Positions 18,534 to 27,810 are shown, counted from the first letter of the stretch. The stretch is DNA of 64,000 bases from Chromobacterium alkanivorans (GCF_016937655.1 NZ_JAFHKL010000005.1:274222-338221); one strand, 5' to 3'. Translations and numbers: made by a program. Notes: generated by a model not told the origin, from the sequence alone.

Positions 18534-19227
18534 TGTGTTGTCGTGCCAAGGGCTGGGCAAGTCCTATAACGAAGGCAAGCTGCAGCTGACGGTGTTGTCC
18601 GAAGTCAGCCTGACGGTGGAGAAGGGCGCCAGCCTGGCCATCGTCGGTGCGTCCGGCTCCGGCAAGAGCACGCTGCTGCATTTGCTGGGCGGCCTGGACA
18701 CGCCCAGCGCCGGCCGGGTGGAGGTGCTGGGCCGCGATCTGGCGACCATGTCCGAGTCCGAGCGCGGCCGGCTGCGCAACGCTTCGCTGGGCTTCGTTTA
18801 TCAGTTCCATCATCTGCTGCCTGAATTCAGCGCGCTGGAAAACGCGATGATGCCGCTGCTGATCCGCCGCATGCCGCGCAAGCAGGCGGAGCGGGAGGCG
18901 AGCGAGATGCTGGGCCGCGTGGGCCTGGGTCAGCGGCTGCAGCACAAGCCGGGCGAATTGTCCGGCGGCGAGCGCCAGCGGGCGGCGATCGCGCGCGCGC
19001 TGGTGACCCGTCCGGCCTGCCTGCTGGCGGACGAGCCCACCGGCAATCTGGACGTGCACACCGCCAAGCAGGTGTTCGATCTGATGCTGGAACTGAACCG
19101 CACGCTGGGCACCAGCCTGATCATCGTCACCCATGATCTGGACCTGGCGGCGCGCACCCAGCGGGTGCTGCGCCTGACGGAAGGCAAGTTGACGGAGACG
19201 GCGCGCGCCGCCGATCTGCCGCTGTGA
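18526..19227 (+). CDS. lolD: Lipoprotein-releasing ABC transporter ATPase LolD
   Basis: 233 residues with Walker [11 protein letters not shown]-loop in [12 protein letters not shown], signature LSGGERQ, Walker [13 protein letters not shown] and H-loop VTHD. Length and the PEF segment after the Q-loop fit LolD. It powers release of lipoproteins to the periplasmic chaperone LolA. Its start overlaps the lolC stop, giving translational coupling. Confidence 0.95.
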   Translation: MSNVLSCQGLGKSYNEGKLQLTVLSEVSLTVEKGASLAIVGASGSGKSTLLHLLGGLDTPSAGRVEVLGRDLATMSESERGRLRNASLGFVYQFHHLLPEFSALENAMMPLLIRRMPRKQAEREASEMLGRVGLGQRLQHKPGELSGGERQRAAIARALVTRPACLLADEPTGNLDVHTAKQVFDLMLELNRTLGTSLIIVTHDLDLAARTQRVLRLTEGKLTETARAADLPL

Positions 19228-19266
19228 TTTTTATCGGGACTCGTTCCAAAGCTTTAGGAGACCACA

Positions 19267-20550
19267 TTGCTGTTCAAGCGTGAAGAAATCGATTTCGATG
19301 CCTTGCTGGACATTCTGCAAACCCCGTCCGGCATGATGGAGTCGGCGATAGGCGTGTTGTGCGTGTTCATCGCCTTCTATCTGGCCCGTTTCGCCTTCAA
19401 GCAATTTTTCGATCACAGCCCCGAGCGCTACGAGCGCTTTTTGCCCTATGTGGGTTTCCGCCTGGTGCTGCCGGTGGCGGCGCAGGCGCTGGTGATGCTG
19501 TCGCGTTCGGCCTGGGTGCACCTGCTGCACGAGCGCGCGATGGTGTTGCACCTGCTGAGCGCGATGCTGTTCTGGCTGACCCTGATCCGGCTGTGCTGCG
19601 CGGTGGTGCGCCAGGCGCTGCCCAAGGGCCGTTTCGAACGCCATACCGAGCATTTCCTGGCCACGGCCCTGTGGCTGGGCTTCGTCAGCTGGGCCATAGG
19701 CTTCGACATGGTGGTGATCGAGTGGCTGGAGTCGATGTCGTTCTCGGTGGGCAAGAGCCGCTTGAACATGCTGACCATACTCAACGGCCTGCTGTGGGTG
19801 TCCATCATCGTGGTGGTGGCTTTGTGGGCCAGCCGCCTGATCGAATCGCGCTTGATGAATTTGAAGCATCTGGACCCCAGCCTGCGCATCGTGTTCGCCA
19901 AACTGACCCGCACCGGGCTGCTGATCGCCGCGGTGCTGATCGCGCTGCCGGTGGTGGGCATCGATCTGACCGTACTGTCGGTGTTCGGCGGCGCGGTGGG
20001 TATCGGCCTGGGTTTCGGCTTGCAGAAGATCGCCAGCAATTTCGTGTCCGGCTTCATCATCCTGCTGGACCACTCCATTCGCATCGGAGACCGGCTGATG
20101 GTGGAGAACCGCGTGGGCTACGTGACCAAGATGACCTCGCGCTACGTGGTGCTCAAGGGCGCGGACGGCACCGAGGCGCTGATTCCCAACGACTCGCTGA
20201 TGTCCAATACCGTGGTCAACCAGTCGTATTCCGACAAGAGCATGTGGACCAGCCTGCCGGTGTCGGTGGCTTACGGCACCGATCTGGACAAGGCGCTGGA
20301 GCTGCTCAAGCAGGCGGCCAATCACCCGCGGGTGCAGCAGGACCCGGCGCCGCGCGGTTTCGTCACCCTGTTTGCCGACAGCAGCATCAATCTTGAGCTG
20401 GGCTTTTGGGTGGCGGACCCGGAAAACGGCTTCATGGGCTTGAAATCCGATCTGAATATGGCAATCTGGCGGCTGTTCCAGCAACATGGCATTCAAATGC
20501 CGTTCCCGCAGCGGGAAATCCGCATTCTCAACGACAAGCCGCAAGACTAA
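19267..20550 (+). CDS. MscS-family mechanosensitive ion channel
   Basis: 427 residues starting at TTG 19267, supported by TTTAGGAG 7 bases upstream; no ATG in frame fits as well. Several N-terminal membrane helices precede the pore-lining MscS helix, rich in Gly/Ala (FGGAVGIGLGFGLQKIASN), and the beta-domain (SIRIGDRLMVENRVGYV, then ALIPNDSLMSNTVVNQS). Such channels release solutes on osmotic downshift. It follows lolD by 40 bases and precedes the FixJ-type regulator by 18 bases, so it may be cotranscribed. Confidence 0.9.
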   Translation: MLFKREEIDFDALLDILQTPSGMMESAIGVLCVFIAFYLARFAFKQFFDHSPERYERFLPYVGFRLVLPVAAQALVMLSRSAWVHLLHERAMVLHLLSAMLFWLTLIRLCCAVVRQALPKGRFERHTEHFLATALWLGFVSWAIGFDMVVIEWLESMSFSVGKSRLNMLTILNGLLWVSIIVVVALWASRLIESRLMNLKHLDPSLRIVFAKLTRTGLLIAAVLIALPVVGIDLTVLSVFGGAVGIGLGFGLQKIASNFVSGFIILLDHSIRIGDRLMVENRVGYVTKMTSRYVVLKGADGTEALIPNDSLMSNTVVNQSYSDKSMWTSLPVSVAYGTDLDKALELLKQAANHPRVQQDPAPRGFVTLFADSSINLELGFWVADPENGFMGLKSDLNMAIWRLFQQHGIQMPFPQREIRILNDKPQD

Positions 20551-20568
20551 GGCAGGGGAGACGCCTCC

Positions 20569-21192
20569 ATGGCAGGCAAACGCTTGGCAATCATAGACGA
20601 CGACGCCGCGGTGCGGGAGTCGCTGGTATGGCTGCTGGACGGCCAGGGCTATCTGGCCAGCGGCTTCGACAGCGCGGAGGAGTTTCTGGCCTGCCCGGAC
20701 GGCGGCGACTTCAACGGCATCATCCTGGACCTGAGGCTGTCCGGCATGAGCGGCATCATGCTGCTGGAAAAGCTGGCCGGCTGGCCATACTGTCCGCCGG
20801 TGATCATGCTCACCGCCCACGGCGACGTGCCGCACGCGGTGGCGGCGCTGAAGCTGGGCGCGCTGGATTTCATGGAGAAGCCGTTCGACGACGAGCGTTT
20901 GCTGGAGCGCGCCGAGGCCGCGGTGCTGCGCGACGAGCAGAACCGTCTGCTGCATGGCCGCCGCAGCAAGGTGTCCGCCGCGCTGTCCCTGCTGACCGAT
21001 CGCGAGCGCGAAGTGATGCAGTTGATCCTCACCGGCAAGCTCAACAAGCAGATCGCCGAGGAGCTGGCCATCAGCATGAAGACGGTGGAAGTGCACCGCG
21101 CCCGCGTGTTCGACAAGATGGGCGTCAAATCCGCGGTGGAGCTGGCCGGCCTGCTGGCCAGCCAGAGCCCGGCCAACGGAGGCAAGCGCTGA
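20569..21192 (+). CDS. FixJ/NarL-type two-component response regulator
   Basis: 207 residues: receiver domain (IIDDD near the start, LDLRLSGMSG with the phospho-acceptor Asp, MLTAHGD, Lys in MEKPFDD), then a LuxR-type helix-turn-helix (LLTDREREVMQLILTGKLNK, IAEELAISMKTVEVHR). It binds DNA as a phosphorylated dimer. No sensor kinase of its class is adjacent; the nearest kinase is CreC, which pairs with CreB. Its stop overlaps the NudB start by one base. Confidence 0.9.
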   Translation: MAGKRLAIIDDDAAVRESLVWLLDGQGYLASGFDSAEEFLACPDGGDFNGIILDLRLSGMSGIMLLEKLAGWPYCPPVIMLTAHGDVPHAVAALKLGALDFMEKPFDDERLLERAEAAVLRDEQNRLLHGRRSKVSAALSLLTDREREVMQLILTGKLNKQIAEELAISMKTVEVHRARVFDKMGVKSAVELAGLLASQSPANGGKR

Positions 21193-21656
21193 TGGGCAGC
21201 AAGCAACCGGTATCGGTGCTGGTGGTGATCCACACCGCGGACGGCCAGGCGCTGTTGATCGAACGCGCCGACAAGCCCGGTTACTGGCAATCCGTGACCG
21301 GCAGCCGGGAAGGCGAGGAAGCCTTGCGCGACACCGCGCTGCGCGAACTGGCCGAGGAAACCGGCCTGGTTTTGGAGCGCGACGACCCCCGGCTCAGCGA
21401 CTGGGGCCTGGTCAACCGCTACGAAATCTATCCGCATTGGCGCCACCGTTATCCGGACGGCGTCACCCACAACGACGAACACGTGTTCGGCCTGTGCCTG
21501 GAGCGGCCGCTGACGGTGACGCTGGCGCCGCGCGAGCATCTGGCCCAGCAATGGCTGCCTTGGGACGAGGCCGCCGACAAAGTGTTCTCGCCGTCCAACG
21601 CCGAGGCGCTGCGGCTGCTGCCGCAAAGGCTGGCTCCGGCGCCGGCGCGGCCATGA
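21192..21656 (+). CDS. nudB: NudB-type dihydroneopterin triphosphate pyrophosphatase (Nudix)
   Basis: 154 residues from ATG 21192 (TGATG overlap with the FixJ-type gene). The Nudix box is complete (GSREGEEALRDTALRELAEE then TGL). The surrounding residues (GYWQSVTGSREGEE, NRYEIYPHWRHRYPDGVTHN, EHVFGL) match NudB, which removes pyrophosphate from dihydroneopterin triphosphate in folate synthesis. It is embedded between two response-regulator genes with overlaps at both ends (ATGA with creB), an unusual place for this enzyme. Confidence 0.88.
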   Translation: MGSKQPVSVLVVIHTADGQALLIERADKPGYWQSVTGSREGEEALRDTALRELAEETGLVLERDDPRLSDWGLVNRYEIYPHWRHRYPDGVTHNDEHVFGLCLERPLTVTLAPREHLAQQWLPWDEAADKVFSPSNAEALRLLPQRLAPAPARP

Positions 21657-22333
21657 AGCCGCTGATCTGGCTGGCCGAGGACGAGGCCGGCATCGCCGAC
21701 ACCCTGATCTACACCTTGGAAACCGACGGCTTCGCCGTCGAGTGGTTCGAGCGCGGCCTGCCGCTGCTGGAGCGGCTGGACCACGCCGTCCCGTCGTTGT
21801 GCATCCTGGACGTGGGCCTGCCGGACATCAACGGTTTCGAGCTGTGCCGCCGCTTGCGCGAGCGAGCCGATCTGCCGCTGATGTTCCTGACCGCGCGCAG
21901 CGAGGAAATGGACCGCATCATCGGCCTGGAAATCGGCGCCGACGACTACGTGGCCAAGCCGTTCTCGCCGCGCGAGGTCAGCGCCCGCGCGCGCACCATC
22001 CTGCGGCGCTACGCCAAGGGCCAGGCACCGGCCGCCGCGCCGGCGCCCGCCGGCTTCGAACTGGACGAGGCGCGCGCCTGCGTTCATTTCGCCGGCCATA
22101 AGCTGAACCTGACCCGCTACGAATACCTGCTGCTGAAAACCCTGCTGGCGGAGCCGGGCCGGGTGTTTTCGCGCCAGCAGCTGATGGAGCGGGTGTGGCG
22201 CGACGCCGAGGACAGCTTCGACCGCACCGTGGACACCCACGTCAAAACCCTGCGCGCCAAGCTGCGCGACATCGACCCCGACGCCCAGCCCATCCAGACC
22301 CACCGCGGCCTGGGCTACAGCCTGGGCGAGTGA
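21653..22333 (+). CDS. creB: Response regulator CreB-like (OmpR/PhoB class)
   Basis: 226 residues from ATG 21653: receiver domain (LAEDEAG, LDVGLPDINGF with phospho-acceptor Asp, MFLTARSEE, Lys in VAKPFSP) and a winged-helix DNA-binding domain (LNLTRYEYLLLKTLLAEPGR, DRTVDTHVKTLRAKL). Assignment to CreB rests on the following creC-like kinase, the creD gene, and a CreB-type site before creD. CreBC responds to carbon metabolism and, in several bacteria, to beta-lactam stress. Confidence 0.88.
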   Translation: MKPLIWLAEDEAGIADTLIYTLETDGFAVEWFERGLPLLERLDHAVPSLCILDVGLPDINGFELCRRLRERADLPLMFLTARSEEMDRIIGLEIGADDYVAKPFSPREVSARARTILRRYAKGQAPAAAPAPAGFELDEARACVHFAGHKLNLTRYEYLLLKTLLAEPGRVFSRQQLMERVWRDAEDSFDRTVDTHVKTLRAKLRDIDPDAQPIQTHRGLGYSLGE

Positions 22334-22335
22334 GC

Positions 22336-23754
22336 ATGCGCTTCGGCCTGCGGCTGTTCCTCGGTTATTTCCTGATCGTGGCGGTGGCCGGCTGGTTCGT
22401 GCTGGCCATTTTCACCCAGGAAGTGAAGCCGGGCGTGCGCCGCGCCACCGAGGGCACGCTGGTGGACAGCGCCAATGTGCTGGCCGGCATCGCCGCCGCC
22501 GACCTGGCCGACGGCGACATCGCCAACGGACGGCTGGCGCGCGCCTTCCGCGACAAGGCGCGGCCGCCCATCGCCGCCAACATCTCCGGCATCGTCAAGA
22601 ACAATATGGAGTTCCGCGTCTACGTCACCGACGCGCGCGGCGTGGTGATTTTCGATTCCAGCGGCCGCGACTTGGGTCGCGATTACTCGCGCTGGAACGA
22701 CGTCTACCGCACGCTGCGCGGCGAATACGGCGCGCGCAGCACCCGCAGCAAGCCGGACGACGAAAACAGCAGCGTGATGCACGTGGCCGCCCCGGTGCGG
22801 CTGGATGGGCGCATCGTCGGCTCGCTGACCGTGTCCAAGCCCAATGTGACGATGGAGCCGGTGATACGCCGCAGCGAGCGCAAGATCATGCTGGCCGGCG
22901 GCGCGCTGCTGGGCGCGGCCCTGCTGATAGGCGCGGTGATGGTGTGGTGGATCAACCGCTCCATCCGCCGGCTGGTGGGCTACGCCGAGGCGGTGGCGGC
23001 CGGCCAGCCGGCCAATCTGCCGCGGCTGGGCAGCCCGGAGCTGGACAGCCTGGGCCAGGCGGTGGAGGCGATGCGGCGCAAGCTGGAGGGCAAGGCCTAT
23101 GTGGAAGGCTATGTGCACACGCTGAGCCACGAGCTGAAAAGCCCGCTGGCGGCGATACGCGGCGCCGGCGAGCTGCTGCGGGAAGATCCGCCGCCGGAAA
23201 CGCGCCGCCGCTTCGTCGACAACATCCTGGCGCAGAGCCTGCGCATGCAGCAGTTGATCGAAAGGCTGTTGTGGCAGGCGCGGGTGGAGTCCCGGCTGCG
23301 GCCGGACGCCCAGGCGCTGGACTGGACCGCCTTGATCGAGGAAACCGCCGACGGCAAGGCGCTGGCCGCCGCGCGGCGCGGCGTCGGCATGGTGCGCAGG
23401 CTGGCGCCGGCCAGCCTGAACGGCGACCGGCTGCTGCTGGCGCAGGCCTTGTCCAATCTGCTGGACAACGCGCTGGAGTTCAGCCCGCCGGGCGGCGTGA
23501 TCGAACTGGACGGCGCGCCGGAAGAGGGCGGCTATCTGCTGCGCGTGCGCGATCACGGGCCGGGCGTGCCGGATTACGCGCTGGAGCGCGTGTTCGAGCG
23601 CTTCTACTCGCTGCCGCGCCCGGACAGCGGCAAAAGCACCGGCCTGGGCCTGAGCCTGGTGCGGGAGGTGGCGCAGCTGCACGGCGGCCGCGCCGAGCTG
23701 TTCAACCACGCCGACGGCGGCGCCGAGGCGCGGCTGTGGCTGCCGCCGGGCTGA
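22336..23754 (+). CDS. creC: Sensor histidine kinase CreC-like
   Basis: 472 residues from ATG 22336, two bases after creB. It has an N-terminal membrane helix (LFLGYFLIVAVAGWFVLAIF), a periplasmic sensor with a conserved VYVTDARGVVIFDSSGRDLG segment, a second helix (about 180-205), HAMP, a HisKA domain with SHELKSPLAAI and an HATPase with NLLDNALEFSP, DHGPGV and GLGLSLV. The periplasmic motif and gene order support CreC. Confidence 0.9.
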   Translation: MRFGLRLFLGYFLIVAVAGWFVLAIFTQEVKPGVRRATEGTLVDSANVLAGIAAADLADGDIANGRLARAFRDKARPPIAANISGIVKNNMEFRVYVTDARGVVIFDSSGRDLGRDYSRWNDVYRTLRGEYGARSTRSKPDDENSSVMHVAAPVRLDGRIVGSLTVSKPNVTMEPVIRRSERKIMLAGGALLGAALLIGAVMVWWINRSIRRLVGYAEAVAAGQPANLPRLGSPELDSLGQAVEAMRRKLEGKAYVEGYVHTLSHELKSPLAAIRGAGELLREDPPPETRRRFVDNILAQSLRMQQLIERLLWQARVESRLRPDAQALDWTALIEETADGKALAAARRGVGMVRRLAPASLNGDRLLLAQALSNLLDNALEFSPPGGVIELDGAPEEGGYLLRVRDHGPGVPDYALERVFERFYSLPRPDSGKSTGLGLSLVREVAQLHGGRAELFNHADGGAEARLWLPPG

Positions 23755-23765
23755 GCCGCGCGGAC

Positions 23766-23781
23766 TTCACACGCTCTTCAC
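23766..23781 (+). promoter_or_regulatory. CreB binding site (cre tag) before creD
   Basis: TTCAC, six bases (ACGCTC), TTCAC: an exact match to the published CreB tag TTCAC-N6-TTCAC. It lies about 70 bases before the creD start; another single TTCAC follows near 23797. This supports the CreB/CreC assignment and predicts direct activation of creD. Confidence 0.85.
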
Positions 23782-23848
23782 ACCAGCCCATTTCCGCTTC
23801 ACTCCCAGGGCTTACGCTGTCTTCCGTGATGAAACCCGGAGGCAAGCG

Positions 23849-25216
23849 ATGAAGAAAAACCCCTTATTGACCAAGATCCTGATCCTGCTGACGCTGTCCT
23901 TGGCGCTGCTGGTGCCGGTGAGCGCGATCAGCAACCTGATCTCCGAACGCAAGCATTACCAGGAAGAAGCGGTGGAGAAAGTGGTGGCCAGCACCAGCGG
24001 CGAGCAGACCGTGATCGGTCCGGTGCTGGTGATTCCCTATGTGGAAACCGTAGAGGAGAAGCAGAACGGCAAGACGCAAAGCGTCAAGCACGAGCTGGAG
24101 CGCTATGTGTTGCCGCGCCAGTTGGCGATAGACGGCAAGCTCAAAGTCAGCCCGCGCTCGCTTGGCATTTATCAGGCGTTGATCTTCGGCAGCGAGGCCG
24201 GCTTCAACGGCCATTTCGAGATTCCGCCGCAGCCGGAACTGCTCAAGCCGTCGATTCAGTTGAAAACTCCCTATCTGGCGGTGGGCATCAGCGATCCGCG
24301 CGGCATAGGCAAAGTGCCGCGGCTGAACGCCGGCGGCAAGGCGCTCCCCTTCGCGGCCGGCGCCGGCCTGCCGCGGATGAGCGAGGGCATACACGCGGCG
24401 TTGCCGCAGCTGCTGGACCTGTCCAAGGCGCAGACGCTGCCGTTCGCCTTCCAGCTCAATCTGCAGGGCACGCGCAGCATCAGCTATGTGCCGGTGGGCG
24501 AGAGCAGCACGCTGAGCCTGGCGTCCAACTGGCCGCACCCCAGCTTCATCGGCAACTTCCTGCCGGTGCAGCGCAATGTGGACGCCAAGGGCTTCAAGGC
24601 GCAATGGGAGAGCAGCTGGTTCGCCAACAATCTGAACGACCGCTTCCAGCAGGCGGCCTTCAGCGAAGGGAAGTCCGGCCTGAGCGCATTGCCGTCCTTC
24701 AGCACCGGCCTGGTGCAGCCGGTGGACCAGTATCAGCAGAACGAGCGCTCGGTCAAATACGCGGTGCTGTTCATCGGCCTGACCTTCTTGTCCTTCTTCC
24801 TGCTGGAAACGCTGCGCAGCCTGCGCGTGCACCCCATCCAGTACGTGCTGGTGGGCATGGCGCTGGTGATGTTCTTCCTGGTCTTGCTGGCCTTGTCCGA
24901 GCACCTGGGTTTCGGGCCTGCCTATCTGCTGGCGGCGACGGCCTGCGTCGGCCAGATCGGTTTCTACGTCAGCCACATCCTCGGCGGCTGGAAGCGCGGC
25001 CTGGGCTTCGCCGGCCTGCTCAGCCTCTTGTACGCGGTGCTGTACGGCCTGTTGCAGTCCGAGGACAACGCCTTGCTGCTGGGCAGCCTGCTGCTGTTCG
25101 CCGCGCTGACCGCCATCATGACGCTGACCCGGAGGCTAGATTGGTATCGCTTCTCCGCGCGGAGCGAGGAAGCGGCGCCGGAAGCGCTGGCGCCGCCGCC
25201 CCCGCCGCAGTCTTGA
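23849..25216 (+). CDS. creD: Inner-membrane protein CreD
   Basis: 455 residues. The N-terminal helix (LLTKILILLTLSLALLVPVS) is followed by the CreD signature around residues 30-70 (ISERKHYQEEAVEKV, GEQTVIGPVLVIPY), a large periplasmic domain and about five C-terminal membrane helices (SVKYAVLFIGLTFLSFFLLE onward). CreD is the classic target of CreB and contributes to beta-lactam and envelope stress responses; its mechanism is not known. GGAGG lies just upstream of the ATG. Confidence 0.93.
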   Translation: MKKNPLLTKILILLTLSLALLVPVSAISNLISERKHYQEEAVEKVVASTSGEQTVIGPVLVIPYVETVEEKQNGKTQSVKHELERYVLPRQLAIDGKLKVSPRSLGIYQALIFGSEAGFNGHFEIPPQPELLKPSIQLKTPYLAVGISDPRGIGKVPRLNAGGKALPFAAGAGLPRMSEGIHAALPQLLDLSKAQTLPFAFQLNLQGTRSISYVPVGESSTLSLASNWPHPSFIGNFLPVQRNVDAKGFKAQWESSWFANNLNDRFQQAAFSEGKSGLSALPSFSTGLVQPVDQYQQNERSVKYAVLFIGLTFLSFFLLETLRSLRVHPIQYVLVGMALVMFFLVLLALSEHLGFGPAYLLAATACVGQIGFYVSHILGGWKRGLGFAGLLSLLYAVLYGLLQSEDNALLLGSLLLFAALTAIMTLTRRLDWYRFSARSEEAAPEALAPPPPPQS

Positions 25217-25324
25217 GCGCGACGGTCTTGACGACGGCATGAATATCCGATTTCACAAAACCGCCATCATCAGGTAACGCGTTCTCGCTATCGTTTTCCC
25301 GCCCGGCCGTTCCGCCGGGCTGGG

Positions 25325-25361
25325 CAAGGGCCCGGATTCCGCTTCCGGGCCCTTGGTTTTT
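25325..25361 (+). terminator. Rho-independent terminator after creD
   Basis: CAAGGGCCCGG, nine-base loop, CCGGGCCCTTG, then GTTTTT. A perfect 11-bp stem 108 bases after the creD stop. Confidence 0.9.
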
Positions 25362-25401
25362 CACCGCGGCGCGCGCGCCGCCACAAGACGACTGCACTCC
25401 G

Positions 25402-25578
25402 ATGACGCTCAACTTTCTCTCCCCCGTGGCGGCCCGCTGGGCGCGCCGGCTGGCCGCCTGTCTGCTGGCGGCCGCGCTCGCCGGCTGCCTGGGCGACAAT
25501 CAAGACAACGCCGGCCAACCGGGCAACGGCAATTCCAATCAAACCCAGCCGCCGGCCAAGCTCCGCTGCGCGCCCTGA
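25402..25578 (+). CDS. Small lipoprotein, 58 aa, upstream of phospholipase C
   Basis: ATG 25402 to TGA 25576-25578. The N-terminus has Arg residues, a hydrophobic core and a lipobox (LLAAALAGC). The mature part is a short Asn/Gln/Gly/Pro linker (GDNQDNAGQPGNGNSNQTQP) and ends in KLRCAP. It stops 17 bases before the phospholipase start, so the two are probably cotranscribed. It is small enough to be missed by automatic annotation. Function unknown. Confidence 0.65.
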   Translation: MTLNFLSPVAARWARRLAACLLAAALAGCLGDNQDNAGQPGNGNSNQTQPPAKLRCAP

Positions 25579-25595
25579 ACCCGGACAAGCCCGCC

Positions 25596-27794
25596 ATGAC
25601 CGACACTCCCGTTTCCACTTCCCGCCGCCAGTTCATCAAGCGCGGCAGCGCGCTAGCCGCCAGTTCCTTGACGCTGTCCTTGCTGCCGGCCTCCATCCAG
25701 CGCGCGCTGGCCATTCCCGCCAACAATCGCACCGGCACCTTGCAGGATGTCGAGCACATCGTGATCCTGACCCAGGAAAACCGCGCCTTCGACCACTACT
25801 TCGGCAGCCTGGCCGGCGTGCGCGGCTTCGGCGACCGTTTCCCGCTGCCGCTGGCCGACAGCGCCCTGCTCAAGCGCAAGACCGTCTGGTATCAGACCAA
25901 TCAGGGCAATAGCGCCACGCCGCCGCGGGTGGTGGCGCCGTTCCACCTCAACACCGAGCAGACTTTCGCCTATATGCGGGTGGAGGGCACGCCGCATGTG
26001 TGGTCGGACGCGCAGTACGCCTGGGGCAAGGGCGCGATGAACGCCTGGCCCACGTACAAGCAGAACCATTCCATGGGCCATTTCAAGGAGGCGGACCTGC
26101 CGTTCCAGTACGCGCTGGCCAACGCCTTCACCCTGTGCGACGCCTATCACTGTGCCTTCCAGGGCGGCACCAACCCCAACCGCGTGTTCCTGTGGTGCGG
26201 CGGCAACGATCCTCTGCAGAAGGGCAAGGGCCCGGTGATCGCTAACGCCTACGACTCGGTCGACTACAACCCCAAGGGCGGCTACACCTTCAGCACCTAC
26301 GCCGAGCGGCTGGAGCAGGCCGGGGTGGGCTGGAAGATCTATCAGGACATGGCCGACAACTTCACCGACAATCCGGTGGCCGGCTTCCGCAGCTTCCGCG
26401 CCGCCTATTTCGGCGAGGCCGGCGCCAAGCCGGCGCTGAAGAGCAAGGGCCTGTCCACCTGGACGCTGGACGATCTGCGCCAGGACGTGCTGGCCAACCG
26501 CCTGCCGCAGGTCAGCTACATCGTCGCCACCGCCGACGGCTCGGAACACCCGGGGCCGTCCAGCCCGGCGCAGGGCGCCGACTACACCGCCCGCGTGCTG
26601 GACGCGCTGACCGCCAACCCCGAGGTGTGGAGCAAGACGGTGTTCCTGGTCAATTTCGACGAGAACGACGGCTTCTTCGACCACGTGCCGCCGCCGGCCG
26701 CGCCCAGCTATCTGAGCTGGGACTCCGATCCAGCCAAGGCGGTTCTGGCCGGCGCCTCCACCGTGGCCACCGACGGCGAATACCATCATCTGCGCAGCAG
26801 CGAGACCGGCAACGAGCGCGCCGACCTGATCCACGTGCCTTACGGGCCGGGGCCGCGGGTGCCGATGTACGTGATCTCGCCGTGGAGTCGCGGCGGCTGG
26901 GTTAACTCCCAGGTGTTCGACCACACCTCGGTGATCCGCTTCATCGAGCAGCGCTTTGGCGTCAAGGAGCCCAATATCAGCGCCTGGCGGCGCGCGGTGT
27001 GCGGCGATCTGCTGTCCTGTTTCGACTTCGTCAATCCCAACGCGGAGCTGCCCAAGCTGCCGGCCACCGCCGCGCTGGCGGCGCGGGCGCGCGCCTTGCC
27101 CGGCCGCACCAAGCCCAGCGCGCCGGCCTTGCCGGAGCTGCCGGTCCAGGCCATTGGCCTGCGCCGCTCGCGAGCGCTGCCTTACGAGCTGCACGCCAGC
27201 GCGCGCGTGGACGGCAACGCCGGCACCGTGGAGTTGATCTTCGCCAATAGCGGCCAAGCGGCGGCGGTGTTCCACGTTTACGACCGCCGCCATCTGGACG
27301 CGCCGCCGCGCCGCTACGCGGTGGAGGCCGGCAAGCAGCTGTCCGGGCTGTGGCGGGTCAATTACGACGCCAATCTTTACGATCTGTGGGTATTGGGCCC
27401 CAACGGCTTCCATCGCCACTTCACCGGCGACGCCGGCCAGCTGGGCCGCCTGAGCAAGGCGCAGCCGGAAATCCAGGTCTGTTACGACCCGGCCGCCGGC
27501 GACGTTTACCTGAAGCTGCACAATAGCGGCCGCGAGAACTGCGAGTTCCTGGTGCGCGCCAACGCCTACGCGAAGAGCGAGCCGCAACGCGTCACCGTGG
27601 GGCCGCAGGGCGAGGCGGTGTTGAATTGGCCGCTGAAGAACAGCCACGGCTGGTACGACGTCAGCGTCGGCGCGCCGGTCTTCCCCGGCTTCAGCCGCCG
27701 TTTCGCCGGGCGGGTGGAAACCGGGCGCGACGGCTACAGCGATCCGGCGATGGGCGGCGCGGCGGTGGGCGAGCAGTGGACGCCGCCGGTCTGA
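25596..27794 (+). CDS. Phosphocholine-specific phospholipase C, Tat-exported
   Basis: 732 residues from ATG 25596. The twin-arginine signal SRRQFIKR is at residues 9-16, followed by a hydrophobic run and a cut near ALA-IPANN. The catalytic phosphoesterase domain (about 45-480) has HIVILTQENRAFDHYFGSL, NQNH-like YKQNHSMGHF, NFDENDGFFDHVPPP and the metal-binding segments of the PlcH/PlcN/acid phosphatase AcpA family. Two C-terminal DUF756 repeats follow (about 540-720). Enzymes of this type hydrolyse phosphatidylcholine and sphingomyelin outside the cell. Haemolytic or non-haemolytic type cannot be told from sequence. Confidence 0.93.
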   Translation: MTDTPVSTSRRQFIKRGSALAASSLTLSLLPASIQRALAIPANNRTGTLQDVEHIVILTQENRAFDHYFGSLAGVRGFGDRFPLPLADSALLKRKTVWYQTNQGNSATPPRVVAPFHLNTEQTFAYMRVEGTPHVWSDAQYAWGKGAMNAWPTYKQNHSMGHFKEADLPFQYALANAFTLCDAYHCAFQGGTNPNRVFLWCGGNDPLQKGKGPVIANAYDSVDYNPKGGYTFSTYAERLEQAGVGWKIYQDMADNFTDNPVAGFRSFRAAYFGEAGAKPALKSKGLSTWTLDDLRQDVLANRLPQVSYIVATADGSEHPGPSSPAQGADYTARVLDALTANPEVWSKTVFLVNFDENDGFFDHVPPPAAPSYLSWDSDPAKAVLAGASTVATDGEYHHLRSSETGNERADLIHVPYGPGPRVPMYVISPWSRGGWVNSQVFDHTSVIRFIEQRFGVKEPNISAWRRAVCGDLLSCFDFVNPNAELPKLPATAALAARARALPGRTKPSAPALPELPVQAIGLRRSRALPYELHASARVDGNAGTVELIFANSGQAAAVFHVYDRRHLDAPPRRYAVEAGKQLSGLWRVNYDANLYDLWVLGPNGFHRHFTGDAGQLGRLSKAQPEIQVCYDPAAGDVYLKLHNSGRENCEFLVRANAYAKSEPQRVTVGPQGEAVLNWPLKNSHGWYDVSVGAPVFPGFSRRFAGRVETGRDGYSDPAMGGAAVGEQWTPPV

Positions 27795-27810
27795 GCCGGC
27801 GGTGAACGAC

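Noticed and set aside
16152..18560. 802-residue minus-strand ORF
   Set aside because: Antisense of the NlpC/P60 and lolC genes; His/Gln/Arg-rich composition without domains.
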